DNA of 64,000 bases. It comes from Paramagnetospirillum caucaseum. GTDB taxonomy: Bacteria; Pseudomonadota; Alphaproteobacteria; Rhodospirillales; Magnetospirillaceae. Location: contig NZ_AONQ01000004.1 of NCBI RefSeq assembly GCF_000342045.1, positions 62,001 to 126,000 on the forward strand, in the 5' to 3' direction. The notes under the pieces are model-generated. The model saw only the letters and a program-made list of their open reading frames with translations, had not been told where the DNA came from and did no database searches. Position 1 is the stretch's first letter. Every line of letters starts with the position of its first letter. The position numbers and the translations under genes were made by a program. This document shows positions 24,972 through 32,360 of this stretch, in pieces.

Positions 24972-27533
24972 TTGGGGGAGGGGAAAATTCCGCGTCGCCT
25001 GCGCTCCCGCGTGGAAGGGCCCGCCTGGACCTTCGATGCCGTCTACCGTCCGCCGCCCGGAGCCCATGACGAGGTGATGGCGCCGGGGGTGGGCGTTCGC
25101 CCCCATTGGCAGGGCTTCATCGAGGGCATGAACCGCCTGGGCCTCGACGAGCTGACCCGGCGCTGGGATCTGGGCCAGCGGCTGATCCGCGACAACGGCG
25201 TCACCTACAACGTCTATGGCGACCCGGCTGGCCTGGACCGCCCGTGGCGGCTCGACCCCCTGCCGCTGATCCTGTCGGCGGAGGAATGGGCCGGACTGGC
25301 CCGGGGCATCGAGCAGCGGGCCGCCCTGCTGGATGCGGTGCTGGCCGATCTCTATGGCGAGCGCTCGCTGATGGGGCGCGGCGTCATCCCGCCCTCGGCC
25401 CTGCACGCCAATCCCGCCTTCCTGCGGCCCTGCCACGGCTGGATTCCGGCGGGCGGCCACTGGCTGCAGCATTACGCCGCCGATCTGGTGCGCGGCCCCG
25501 ACGGCCAGTGGCGGGTGTTGAGCGACCGCACCGAAAGCCCGTCGGGCGCCGGCTACGCCCTGGAGAACCGCTCCATCGTCAGTCGCGTGCTGTCGGAATT
25601 CCATCGCGCCCTGCAGGTGGAGCGGCTGTGGCCGTTCTTCGAGGCGCTGCGCCGCACCCTGCAGGGTCTGTCGGTGCGCCACCGCGACGATCCGCGCATG
25701 GTGCTGCTGACCCCCGGCCCCTACAACGCCACCTATTTCGAGCATGCCTTCCTGGCCCGTCAGCTGGGCATCACCCTGGTGCAGGGCGAGGATCTGACGG
25801 TGCGCGACAACACCGTCTATCTGAAGGCGCTGACCGGGCTGCAGCAGGTGGACGTCATCTTGCGCCGCACCGGCGGCACCTGGTGCGATCCGCTGGAATT
25901 GCGCGGCGATTCCCAACTGGGCGTGGCTGGGCTGCTGCAATCGGCGCGGCGCGGCAACGTCGCCCTGTTCAACGCCATCGGCAGCGGCCTGCTGGACGGC
26001 GCCTCATTGCTGGGCTTCATGCCGGCCCTGGCCCGGTCGCTGCGGGACGAATCCCTGCTGCTGCCCTCGGTGCCCAGCTGGTGGTGCGGCGAGCCCGCCG
26101 CCCTGGAGCATGTTCTGCGCAACCTGGAGCGGCTGGTGATCCGCCCGGCCTTCGGGCGCCGCGACCAGCCGGTGATCGGCGCCGCCCTGTCCGGGGTCCA
26201 GGCCGCCGAGCTGCGCGCCGCCATCGCCGCCCGCCCCTGGGACTGGGTCGGCCAGGAGGTCAAGGCCACCTCGACCCTGCCGGTATGGGCCGAGGGCCAA
26301 CTGGAACCCCGTCATTGCGTGCTCAGGGTCTTCGCGGTGCGGACGGAAAAGGGCTGGCAGGCCATGCCGGGCGGGCTGGCCCGGCTGTCGTCCGAGCGCG
26401 ACCTGCTGGCATCGCGGCTGCAGACCGGCGGCGGCGGCAGCAAGGACGTGTGGATCGCCTCGCCGCCGCAGAAGCTGACGGTCACCGCGCCCCGCCCGCA
26501 GGCGCCGCCGGTGCGCCTGACCCGCGAGAACCGCGACCTGCCGTCGCGGGTGGCCGACAACATGTTCTGGCTGGGCCGTTATCTCGAGCGTTGCGAGGCG
26601 ACCACGCGGCTGCTGCGCGCCGCCCTGGTCCGCATCGAGGATTCCCTGGCCGAGGGCGATTCCGTCCAGGCCCTGGCCATGATCCGCACCATGGCCGCCC
26701 TCGGCCTGCCGGTCCCGGAAGAGACCGGCGACGAGCCGGTGGAGGGGCTGGCCGACCGGCTGGTGGCCCATCACCTGGCCGCCGAGGGCGCCGGGCTGGC
26801 CGGCTGTGTCGAGCGTTTGCTGCGCATCGTCGTCCATCTGCGCGATCGCCTGTCCAACGACACCTGGCGCGCCCTGCACCTGCTGCGGGACGAGATCGGC
26901 CTGCTGGCCGCCGAGACCGGGGGGGGCGACGTGCTGGGCCGCCTCAACGCCATGGTGCTGACCATGCAGGCGGTCAGCGGCCTGGCCATGGAGAACATGA
27001 CCCGCGGGCCGCAATGGCTGTTCCTCGATTCGGGCCGCCGCGCCGAGCGGGCCATCGCCATGGTCGAGATGATCAGCGGCGCCCTGTCCGACGTGGAGGG
27101 CGAGGCAATGGTGCCGCTGGAGCTGCTGCTGGAGACCTGGGACAGCGTGATGACCTATCGCTCGCGCTATCTTTCCACCCCCCGTCTGGCCGGGGTTCTC
27201 GACCTGCTGCTGTGCGACGAGGCCAATCCCCGCTCGCTGGGCTTCCAACTGGCCCGCCTGGAGGGCCACATGAACCGGCTGGCCACCATGGGCGAGCATT
27301 CGGGCTTCTACAAGCCGGAGCAGAAGCTGATGACCGTGCTGTGCGGCACCATCCGCACCACCGACGTCATGGTGATCTCGCGCTACGACCGCGACGGCGG
27401 CTATCACGACGCCCTGCGCCTGCTGGACATCCTGCGCTCGCGCCTGTGGGAACTGTCCGAGCAGATCAGCCGCGCCTATTTCATCCATGCCCAGTGGCGG
27501 CTGCCCACCGCGCCCATGGAGGAACCGGCGTGA
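24972..27533 (+). CDS. Circularly permuted ATP-grasp and alpha-E fusion protein
   Basis: 853 residues if the TTG at 24972 is used. The start is uncertain: an in-frame GTG at 25011 and an ATG at 25077 are alternatives, and no clear Shine-Dalgarno decides. The N-terminal part (to about 495) repeats the signatures of the ATP-grasp protein at 19967: LIRDNGVTYNVYGDPAG, ALHANPAFLRPCHGW, LTPGPYNATYFEHAFLARQ, VIRPAFGRR and TGGGGSKDVWIA. From about 515 the alpha-E domain begins (LPSRVADNMFWLGRYLERCEATT) and runs to the end (LSEQISRAYFIHAQWRL). Function is presumably the same as the separate pair on the other strand, on a different substrate. Its stop overlaps the next start. Confidence 0.87.
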   Translation: MGEGKIPRRLRSRVEGPAWTFDAVYRPPPGAHDEVMAPGVGVRPHWQGFIEGMNRLGLDELTRRWDLGQRLIRDNGVTYNVYGDPAGLDRPWRLDPLPLILSAEEWAGLARGIEQRAALLDAVLADLYGERSLMGRGVIPPSALHANPAFLRPCHGWIPAGGHWLQHYAADLVRGPDGQWRVLSDRTESPSGAGYALENRSIVSRVLSEFHRALQVERLWPFFEALRRTLQGLSVRHRDDPRMVLLTPGPYNATYFEHAFLARQLGITLVQGEDLTVRDNTVYLKALTGLQQVDVILRRTGGTWCDPLELRGDSQLGVAGLLQSARRGNVALFNAIGSGLLDGASLLGFMPALARSLRDESLLLPSVPSWWCGEPAALEHVLRNLERLVIRPAFGRRDQPVIGAALSGVQAAELRAAIAARPWDWVGQEVKATSTLPVWAEGQLEPRHCVLRVFAVRTEKGWQAMPGGLARLSSERDLLASRLQTGGGGSKDVWIASPPQKLTVTAPRPQAPPVRLTRENRDLPSRVADNMFWLGRYLERCEATTRLLRAALVRIEDSLAEGDSVQALAMIRTMAALGLPVPEETGDEPVEGLADRLVAHHLAAEGAGLAGCVERLLRIVVHLRDRLSNDTWRALHLLRDEIGLLAAETGGGDVLGRLNAMVLTMQAVSGLAMENMTRGPQWLFLDSGRRAERAIAMVEMISGALSDVEGEAMVPLELLLETWDSVMTYRSRYLSTPRLAGVLDLLLCDEANPRSLGFQLARLEGHMNRLATMGEHSGFYKPEQKLMTVLCGTIRTTDVMVISRYDRDGGYHDALRLLDILRSRLWELSEQISRAYFIHAQWRLPTAPMEEPA

Positions 27534-28405
27534 AGTTCAGGGTCCGCCACACCACCACCTACAAGTACACCGAGCCGGTGCAGCTCTCCCACCATGCCGC
27601 CCATCTGCGGCCGCGCACCGTGGACGGCCAGATTGTCGAGCAGGTCAAGGTGGCCATCCGCCCGACGCCGGAGGTGCTGCACGAGGGCGGCAGCGACTAT
27701 TTCGGCAATCCCATCACCTTCTTCACCATCCAGAGCCCCCATTCCACCCTGGTGATCGACGCCTCGTTCATGGTGGAGACCGCCGGCCAGCCGCTGCTGC
27801 CCCAGGTGGCGGTGCCGGCTTGGGATTCGGTGCGGCTCAACACCTGGTCGGGGGCGCGCGGTATCGACGAGGCGGTGATGGATTTCGTCTTCGCCTCGTC
27901 CCAGGTGCCGTCTTTGCCCGAGGCCGAGCGCTACGCCCTGCCCAGCTTTCCCGCCGGCCGCCCGCTGAACGAGGCGGTGATGGACTTGAACCGTCGCATC
28001 CATGCCGACTTTACCTTCGACCCCGAGGCCACCACCGTCGGCACGCCCCTGGCCAGCGTGTTCCAGCAGCGCCGCGGCGTCTGCCAGGACTTCGCCCATG
28101 TGGGCATCGCCTGCCTGCGCGCCATGGGGCTGGCGGCCCGCTATGTCAGCGGCTATATCCGCACCAAGCCGCCGCCGGGCAAGGAAAAGCTGGTGGGCGC
28201 CGACGCGTCGCACGCCTGGCTGTCGGTCTACCAGCCAGGCTGGGGCTGGCTCGACCTCGACCCCACCAACGACATGGCCGCCGGCCAGGACCACATCGTG
28301 GTGGCCTGGGGCCGCGACTACGACGACGTCACCCCGGTGCGTGGCGTGGTGCTGGGCGGCGGCGAGCATCAGGTGCTGGTCGCCGTCGACGTGCTGGAGA
28401 TGTGA
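27530..28405 (+). CDS. Transglutaminase-family protein (short form)
   Basis: A 291-residue protein starting at GTG 27530, which overlaps the stop of the fusion gene (GTGA). N-terminal beta domain MKFRVRHTTTYKYTEPVQLS. The catalytic core has Cys185 (RGVCQDFAHV), His228 (DASHAWLSVY) and Asp244 (LDLDPTND). No DUF2126. These bacterial transglutaminase-like proteins are usually thought to be peptidases or amidases acting on isopeptide-like bonds. In this operon it may reverse or process products of the ATP-grasp enzyme; that is inference. Last gene of the operon; the 215 bases that follow hold no gene. Confidence 0.9.
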   Translation: MKFRVRHTTTYKYTEPVQLSHHAAHLRPRTVDGQIVEQVKVAIRPTPEVLHEGGSDYFGNPITFFTIQSPHSTLVIDASFMVETAGQPLLPQVAVPAWDSVRLNTWSGARGIDEAVMDFVFASSQVPSLPEAERYALPSFPAGRPLNEAVMDLNRRIHADFTFDPEATTVGTPLASVFQQRRGVCQDFAHVGIACLRAMGLAARYVSGYIRTKPPPGKEKLVGADASHAWLSVYQPGWGWLDLDPTNDMAAGQDHIVVAWGRDYDDVTPVRGVVLGGGEHQVLVAVDVLEM

Positions 28406-28620
28406 TCCGGCGGGTTCCGGACTCGGCGGCTTCGGCCATTCAAGGTGAATCAGGCGGCGATTGAGAACACCCAAATCATGGTTCCGTCACGAGAAGCGCA
28501 AAACCGGTTAAAACGCACCGCTTCGTCGGTTCGGCAATCTGTCGGGCGTTCTAACGAAGCCCTAATTGAATCGAATGCCCTCCTCGCCTCCCTCGCCCTG
28601 CGGACCTTCCGGGGCGAGCT

Positions 28621-29688
28621 ATGACCGGACCCGTCCCCTCCCGGCGCCGTAAACTGGGATGGAGGGCCGCGCTGGTCTGCGCCGTGCTTGGGGGCGTTGC
28701 GCTGCTTCTCGCCTGGCCGCGCCCGGAGGAAGACATTCACCGCGAAATCATCGCTGCCCTCCGGGCCGAACTGACTCCCGCCATGATCGCCCAGGCGCTG
28801 GATGCCGGGGATGCGGACGGAGCCGAGTTGCTGGCTGAGGCGGCGGAACTGGCCGGTATCGGCGTTCCCAAACCCATCGCCGATCGTCTGGCGGCAGAGA
28901 TGGCCCCATGGAAGCAGGCCGCCCGCAAGGCCGCCGATTGCGGCAAGGGGGCGGTGCTTGGCCGGGCCGCCGGTGTCGCGGGGATCGCCTGCTCGGTGGT
29001 CGCCGACATGACCCTGCTGGGCGACGTCAGGGACGCCACCGTCGAACTGAGCAAGCCGTTGCGGGGGGAGGAGCCTGACTCCCTGATCCTCGGCCTTGCT
29101 GCCGCGGGGCTGGTGCTGGAGGTGGCGGCCCCCGCCACCGGCGGCGCTTCCCTGGGCGCCAAAGGCGGAACCGCCGTGCTGAAGGTGGGGGCGAAAAGCC
29201 GGTTGATCGCCCGCCGCCTGCTGGACGAGGTGGGTGGGGTTCTGTCCTCGGCGATCCGTCCTGGACCGCTCAAGGCATTGGCGCCCGCCGATCTGGCCGA
29301 TGTTCCCCGCCTGCGCCGCGCCATGGGCGAATCCGTCGATCTGCGGCGTCTCGCCCCGCTGACCGAGGCGGGAACCTCCTTGGCCCGCATCGCCGAGAAG
29401 GGAGCCCTGGGCGATGCGGTGATGGTCGCCAGGACCGCCCGCACCCTGGACGATGTGAAGACGGCGGAAAAGCTTGCCTCGGTCTTCGGCAAGCGCACCG
29501 GCGCGGTGCTGAAGGTGTTGGGAGCCAAAGCCTTCGATCTGGTCGCCCTGGCCGTGCGTCTGGTCTGGGCGCTTCTGGGGCTGTGCTTCGGGGCTCTGTG
29601 CTGGCTGGTGGCCGGGCTGATCGCCCTGCGCGGCATGGTCCGCCTGATCAAGCGGCTGTTCCGGCCCTCCTCCCTCGTGGGCTCATAG
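28621..29688 (+). CDS. Unknown membrane protein with N- and C-terminal helices
   Basis: A 355-residue protein I do not recognise. A positively charged N-terminus (RRRKLGWR) leads into one hydrophobic helix (about residues 14-31). A second hydrophobic stretch (about 308-340, LVALAVRLVWALLGLCFGALCWLVAGLIAL) is followed by a basic tail (RLIKRLFR). The middle is Ala/Gly/Leu-rich with amphipathic helices, including a small hydrophobic GRAAGVAGIACSVVADM run and a LILGLAAAGLVLEVAAPATGGASLGAKGG stretch around residues 150-185, which could insert in the membrane. Codon use is host-like. It stands alone between the amidoligase locus and the LysR gene, ending convergently to it. No function is proposed. 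Confidence 0.6.
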   Translation: MTGPVPSRRRKLGWRAALVCAVLGGVALLLAWPRPEEDIHREIIAALRAELTPAMIAQALDAGDADGAELLAEAAELAGIGVPKPIADRLAAEMAPWKQAARKAADCGKGAVLGRAAGVAGIACSVVADMTLLGDVRDATVELSKPLRGEEPDSLILGLAAAGLVLEVAAPATGGASLGAKGGTAVLKVGAKSRLIARRLLDEVGGVLSSAIRPGPLKALAPADLADVPRLRRAMGESVDLRRLAPLTEAGTSLARIAEKGALGDAVMVARTARTLDDVKTAEKLASVFGKRTGAVLKVLGAKAFDLVALAVRLVWALLGLCFGALCWLVAGLIALRGMVRLIKRLFRPSSLVGS

Positions 29689-29756
29689 CATATCCCGGTG
29701 ATCGCAACCGATCCCCGGGACCGCCCTCAGATGGCGGGCGGCGCCTTGCGCCTGAC

Positions 29757-29789
29757 CAGGTTCCGATGAGTCCAGCCCATCGGAACCTG
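29757..29789. terminator. Inverted repeat between convergent genes
   Basis: A perfect 12-bp inverted repeat (caggttccgatg, 29757-29768, with its complement at 29778-29789) and a 9-base loop lies between the membrane-protein gene and the convergent LysR gene. No T-run follows on either strand, so it is at best a weak or Rho-assisted terminator, or an mRNA-stabilising hairpin. Confidence 0.4.
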
Positions 29790-29802
29790 ATATCACCCCG
29801 TC

Positions 29803-30708
29803 TCAGGTTCCCGCCGCTCGGCGCAAAGGCTCGGCGATCTCTTCCACCAGGAAGTCGAGGAACGCCCGGACCTTGGGGCTCAAGCCCCGGCTGCTGGGAA
29901 ACAGCGCGTGGTACTCGGTGACCGGCGGCGCCCATTCGGGAAGCAACCGGACCAAGCGTCCCTGCCGCACATCCTCGGCCACCAGCAGCGGCGGCAGCCA
30001 GGACAGCCCCATTCCGGCCAGCACGGAATCCCGCAGCACGCCGGGATCGTTGACCGCAAGGCGGGGATGGAGGGTGACCGACATGTCGCCCTCGGGACCG
30101 CTCAGCCGGCGGGTCACCGCCCCCACGGCGGCGGTCAGTTCCAGCATGTCGTAGCCCGGTAACTCGCGGGGGTGGGCCGGCGGCATACCCCCCTTCAGAT
30201 AAGCCGGGCTGGCGCACAGCCAGGGGCGGTTGCTGCCGAGCTGGCGAACCATCAGGCTCGACGGAACCAGCGGCCCCACCCGCAGGGCCAGGTCGAACCC
30301 CTCTTCCACCAGGTCCACCATGCGGCCGGTGAGGTCCAGCACCACCTGCACCTCGGGGTGACGGCTCAGGAAGCGGGGCAGGGCCGGTCCCAGGAACAGC
30401 ATGCCCAGGGTGTAGGGCGCGGTCATCCGCAGCACCCCGCGCGGCTGGCCGTGGAAGGCGGCCAGCTCCTGTTCCGCTTCCTCCACGTCGGTGACGATGC
30501 GCTGGGCGTGGCGCAGGAAGGTCTGACCCTCGCCGGTCAGCGACAGCCCGCGCGTGGTGCGATGGACCAGACGCAGTCCCAGCCGTTCCTCCAGTTGCGA
30601 CAGGGTCCGGCTGACCGTGGATTTGGGCAGCGACAAGGCGCGTGCCGCCGCCGAGACGCCCTTGAACTCGGCGACCTTGACGAAGATGCGGATGGCGGCC
30701 AGTTCCAC
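29803..30708 (-). CDS. LysR-family transcriptional regulator
   Basis: A 301-residue LysR regulator starting at a GTG (30708). Residues 1-60 are the winged helix-turn-helix (ELAAIRIFVKVAEFKGVSAAARALSLPKSTVSRTLSQLEERLGLRLVHRTTRGLSLT). The effector domain follows (about 90-295), with the periplasmic-binding-like pattern FDLALRVGPL. It is divergent from the Old Yellow Enzyme gene at 30834, the classic layout for a LysR protein controlling a neighbouring reductase. The effector is unknown, likely an electrophile or quinone. Confidence 0.92.
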   Translation of the reverse strand: MELAAIRIFVKVAEFKGVSAAARALSLPKSTVSRTLSQLEERLGLRLVHRTTRGLSLTGEGQTFLRHAQRIVTDVEEAEQELAAFHGQPRGVLRMTAPYTLGMLFLGPALPRFLSRHPEVQVVLDLTGRMVDLVEEGFDLALRVGPLVPSSLMVRQLGSNRPWLCASPAYLKGGMPPAHPRELPGYDMLELTAAVGAVTRRLSGPEGDMSVTLHPRLAVNDPGVLRDSVLAGMGLSWLPPLLVAEDVRQGRLVRLLPEWAPPVTEYHALFPSSRGLSPKVRAFLDFLVEEIAEPLRRAAGT

Positions 30709-30833
30709 GCTATCGTTCCATATTTGCTAACAGATTTGCCAATATTAGCTGAATAGTACGAATTTTGGAACGACGCTACTGTGCCTGCAAGCCCTGAGGT
30801 CCCCTGGGGCATCGCGAACACGGAGCAACCACC
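30709..30833. promoter_or_regulatory. LysR/Old Yellow Enzyme divergent control region
   Basis: The 125-base gap is AT-rich near the LysR start, from about 30719 to 30768. It contains a gctaa-N14-ttagc dyad (about 30726-30749) and an outer ttcca/tggaa pair. Both are of the loose palindromic kind LysR proteins bind. The reductase gene has a ggag Shine-Dalgarno just before ATG 30834. Confidence 0.45.
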
Positions 30834-31892
30834 ATGACCAAGGATCTCTTCCAGCCCCTGCGCCTGGGCGACCTTACCCTGCCGAACCGCATCGCCATGG
30901 CCCCCATGACCCGTTCGCGCGCCGACGACGACGGCGTGCAGCCCGACATCGCCGCCACCTATTACGGCCAGCGCGCCGGGGCCGGCCTGATCATTTCCGA
31001 GGGCATCTACCCCTCGGCCATGGGCAAGGGCTATGTCCGCACCCCGGGCCTTCACACCGACGCCCAGGTGGCGGCCTGGAGCAAGGTCACCCAGGCGGTG
31101 CATGCCAATGGCGGGCGCATCTTCGCCCAGCTGATGCATACCGGCCGGGTCGCTGTTCCCGCCTTCCTGCCGGGCGGCATGCTGCCCGTGGCGCCCTCGG
31201 CCATCCGCGCCGAGGGGCAGGCCTATACCGACCAGGGCATGACGCCCATGGTCACGCCGCGTGCCCTGGAGACTTCGGAAGTGGCCGGTGTGATCGACGA
31301 ATACCGCCAGGCGACCCGCCGCGCCCTGGAGGCCGGATTCGACGGCGTCGAACTGCACGCGGCCTCGGGATACCTGCCGGAACAGTTCCTGTCGTCCAAG
31401 AGCAACCGGCGCACCGACGGCTATGGCGGGTCCATCGCCAACCGCGCCCGCTTCGTGGTCGAGGCGTTGCAGGCCATGGCTGCGGTGGCCGGTCCCGGCC
31501 GCGTCGGTATCAAGGTCTCGCCGGAGATGAACTTCAACGACGTGGCGGACGAGACCCCGCAGGAGACCTACAGTCACCTGGTCGAGCGTATCGCGCCCCT
31601 GAACCTCGCCTATCTGCACGTGGCGCTGTTCGGCACCCCCACCGACTATCACGGCCTGCTGCGCCCCCTGTTCCGGGGGGCCTATCTGGCCGGCGGCGGC
31701 TTTACCGGAGAAACCGCCGAAGCCGCCCTGGCCCAGGGCGGCGCCGACGCCATCGTCTTCGGCGCCGCCTTCATCGCCAACCCCGACCTGCCCAGGCGGT
31801 TGGCGGAAGGGTTGCCCCTGGCCGAGCCGGACAAGGCGACCTTCTACGCGCCGGGACCGACGGGCTACATCGATTACCCGGCTGCGATCTGA
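30834..31892 (+). CDS. Old Yellow Enzyme-family alkene reductase
   Basis: A 352-residue FMN-dependent TIM barrel. N-terminus FQPLRLGDLTLPNRIAMAPMTRSRA is the family signature with the FMN-contacting MAPMTR. Further signatures are GAGLIISEGIYPS, AQLMHTGRVA, NRRTDGYGGSIANRARF, and the C-terminal phosphate-binding GGGFTGETAEAAL. The substrate-binding pair, normally HxxN or HxxH, reads HAAS here (ELHAASGYLPEQFL), so the second ligand is Ser. It reduces activated C=C bonds of enones, maleimides or nitro compounds with NAD(P)H. Probably controlled by the divergent LysR protein. Confidence 0.9.
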   Translation: MTKDLFQPLRLGDLTLPNRIAMAPMTRSRADDDGVQPDIAATYYGQRAGAGLIISEGIYPSAMGKGYVRTPGLHTDAQVAAWSKVTQAVHANGGRIFAQLMHTGRVAVPAFLPGGMLPVAPSAIRAEGQAYTDQGMTPMVTPRALETSEVAGVIDEYRQATRRALEAGFDGVELHAASGYLPEQFLSSKSNRRTDGYGGSIANRARFVVEALQAMAAVAGPGRVGIKVSPEMNFNDVADETPQETYSHLVERIAPLNLAYLHVALFGTPTDYHGLLRPLFRGAYLAGGGFTGETAEAALAQGGADAIVFGAAFIANPDLPRRLAEGLPLAEPDKATFYAPGPTGYIDYPAAI

Positions 31893-31904
31893 GGAACGTG
31901 GGAT

Positions 31905-31945
31905 GACCGCCTGCGACGTTTACGCAGGCGGTCGGCTCATTTTCC
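31905..31945 (+). terminator. Likely terminator of the reductase gene
   Basis: A perfect 11-bp stem (gaccgcctgcg 31905-31915, cgcaggcggtc 31923-31933) with a 7-base loop begins 13 bases after the reductase stop. It is followed by a short T-stretch (cattttcc). Confidence 0.65.
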
Positions 31946-31959
31946 ATCGTAACCTCAAA

Positions 31960-32087
31960 GCCTTCTCCTGCCGCATCAGCGATATGCGGGCGCGAGTCCA
32001 GGCGTGCATCGGCATCGGCCTTGCGGTCAAAGGTCTTGGATTGGGGGGGAAGCCGTTGCGGTTGAAGCGTTTGGCGATGGTCGCCAT
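31960..32087 (-). pseudogene. Relic of a tyrosine-recombinase (phage-type integrase) N-terminus
   Basis: Minus-strand ATG at 32087 starts MATIAKRFNRNGFPP. Reading then breaks in a run of seven C (32043-32049). Adding one base restores QSKTFDRKADADA, which with what precedes gives the pattern MATIxKR...GFPPQSKTFDRKADAxAW of the N-terminal domain of many phage-type integrases. A second shift returns the reading to AWTRARISLMRQ. Beyond that nothing integrase-like remains, and the region runs into the terminator of the reductase gene. The relic points away from tRNA-Pro, starting 114 bases beyond its 3' end. This is where an integrase sits after insertion at a tRNA gene. Confidence 0.6.
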
Positions 32088-32165
32088 TGAGGAACGTGCC
32101 GGGACAGCGCCTAACGGCTCAGTATCCCGCAAATTCAATGTCTGGTCTGGGTTTGCTTCGCGGAC

Positions 32166-32203
32166 CCATCGACAAGCCGCAGAGTTCTGCGGCTTGTCGA
32201 TGG
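32166..32203. repeat. Perfect 18-bp inverted repeat touching the 3' end of tRNA-Pro
   Basis: Left arm 32166-32183 and right arm 32186-32203 are exact reverse complements with a 2-base centre. The outer end of the right arm includes bases that encode the tRNA CCA end. It may act as a transcription terminator for tRNA-Pro, though no T-run follows on the minus strand, or be a leftover of an integration site. Confidence 0.75.
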
Positions 32204-32277
32204 TCGGAGTGAGAGGATTCGAACCTCCGGCCCCTGCCTCCCGAAGACAGTGCTCTACCAGGCTGAGCTACACTCCG
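32201..32277 (-). tRNA. tRNA-Pro, anticodon CGG
   Basis: Reverse strand folds as a 77-base cloverleaf. The acceptor stem is CGGAGTG/CACTCCG. The D arm is GCTC...GAGC with AGCCTGGTA. The anticodon stem CTGTC/GGCAG encloses loop TTCGGGA, so the anticodon is CGG (reads CCG, proline). The T arm is GGAGG-TTCGAAT-CCTCT, and the discriminator A and CCA are encoded. It lies 84 bases downstream of the doxX-like gene on the same strand. A prolyl-tRNA synthetase gene starts about 760 bases away on the other strand. Confidence 0.97.
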
Positions 32278-32312
32278 GTCGCCTGCGAGGCGCCTCTTAT
32301 AGCGCCAACGTT

Positions 32313-32343
32313 GCGGCGGCGCAAAGGGATTTTGCGCCGCCGC
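32313..32343 (-). terminator. Strong hairpin between the DoxX gene and tRNA-Pro
   Basis: A perfect 13-bp stem (gcggcggcgcaaa, 32313-32325, and complement 32331-32343) with a 5-base loop. It lies just after the DoxX stop in the direction of transcription. No T-run follows on the minus strand, so it may be a Rho-independent-like stem without the tail, or a 3' stabiliser. Confidence 0.5.
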
Positions 32344-32360
32344 GAGGTGCTGGAAAACAA

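Larger units (their letters stand above)
31893..32200. other. Gene-free stretch beside tRNA-Pro
   Basis: This 308-base stretch holds the terminator hairpin of the reductase gene, a frameshifted relic of an integrase N-terminus on the minus strand (about 31960-32087), and an 18-bp inverted repeat touching the tRNA 3' end (32166-32203). I see no intact gene. Confidence 0.6.

Noticed and set aside
32141-32165. Direct repeat of the tRNA-Pro 3' end as a second att site
   Set aside because: A tggtc-containing stretch near 32149 matches the tRNA end over only a few bases; no convincing repeat is visible within the window.
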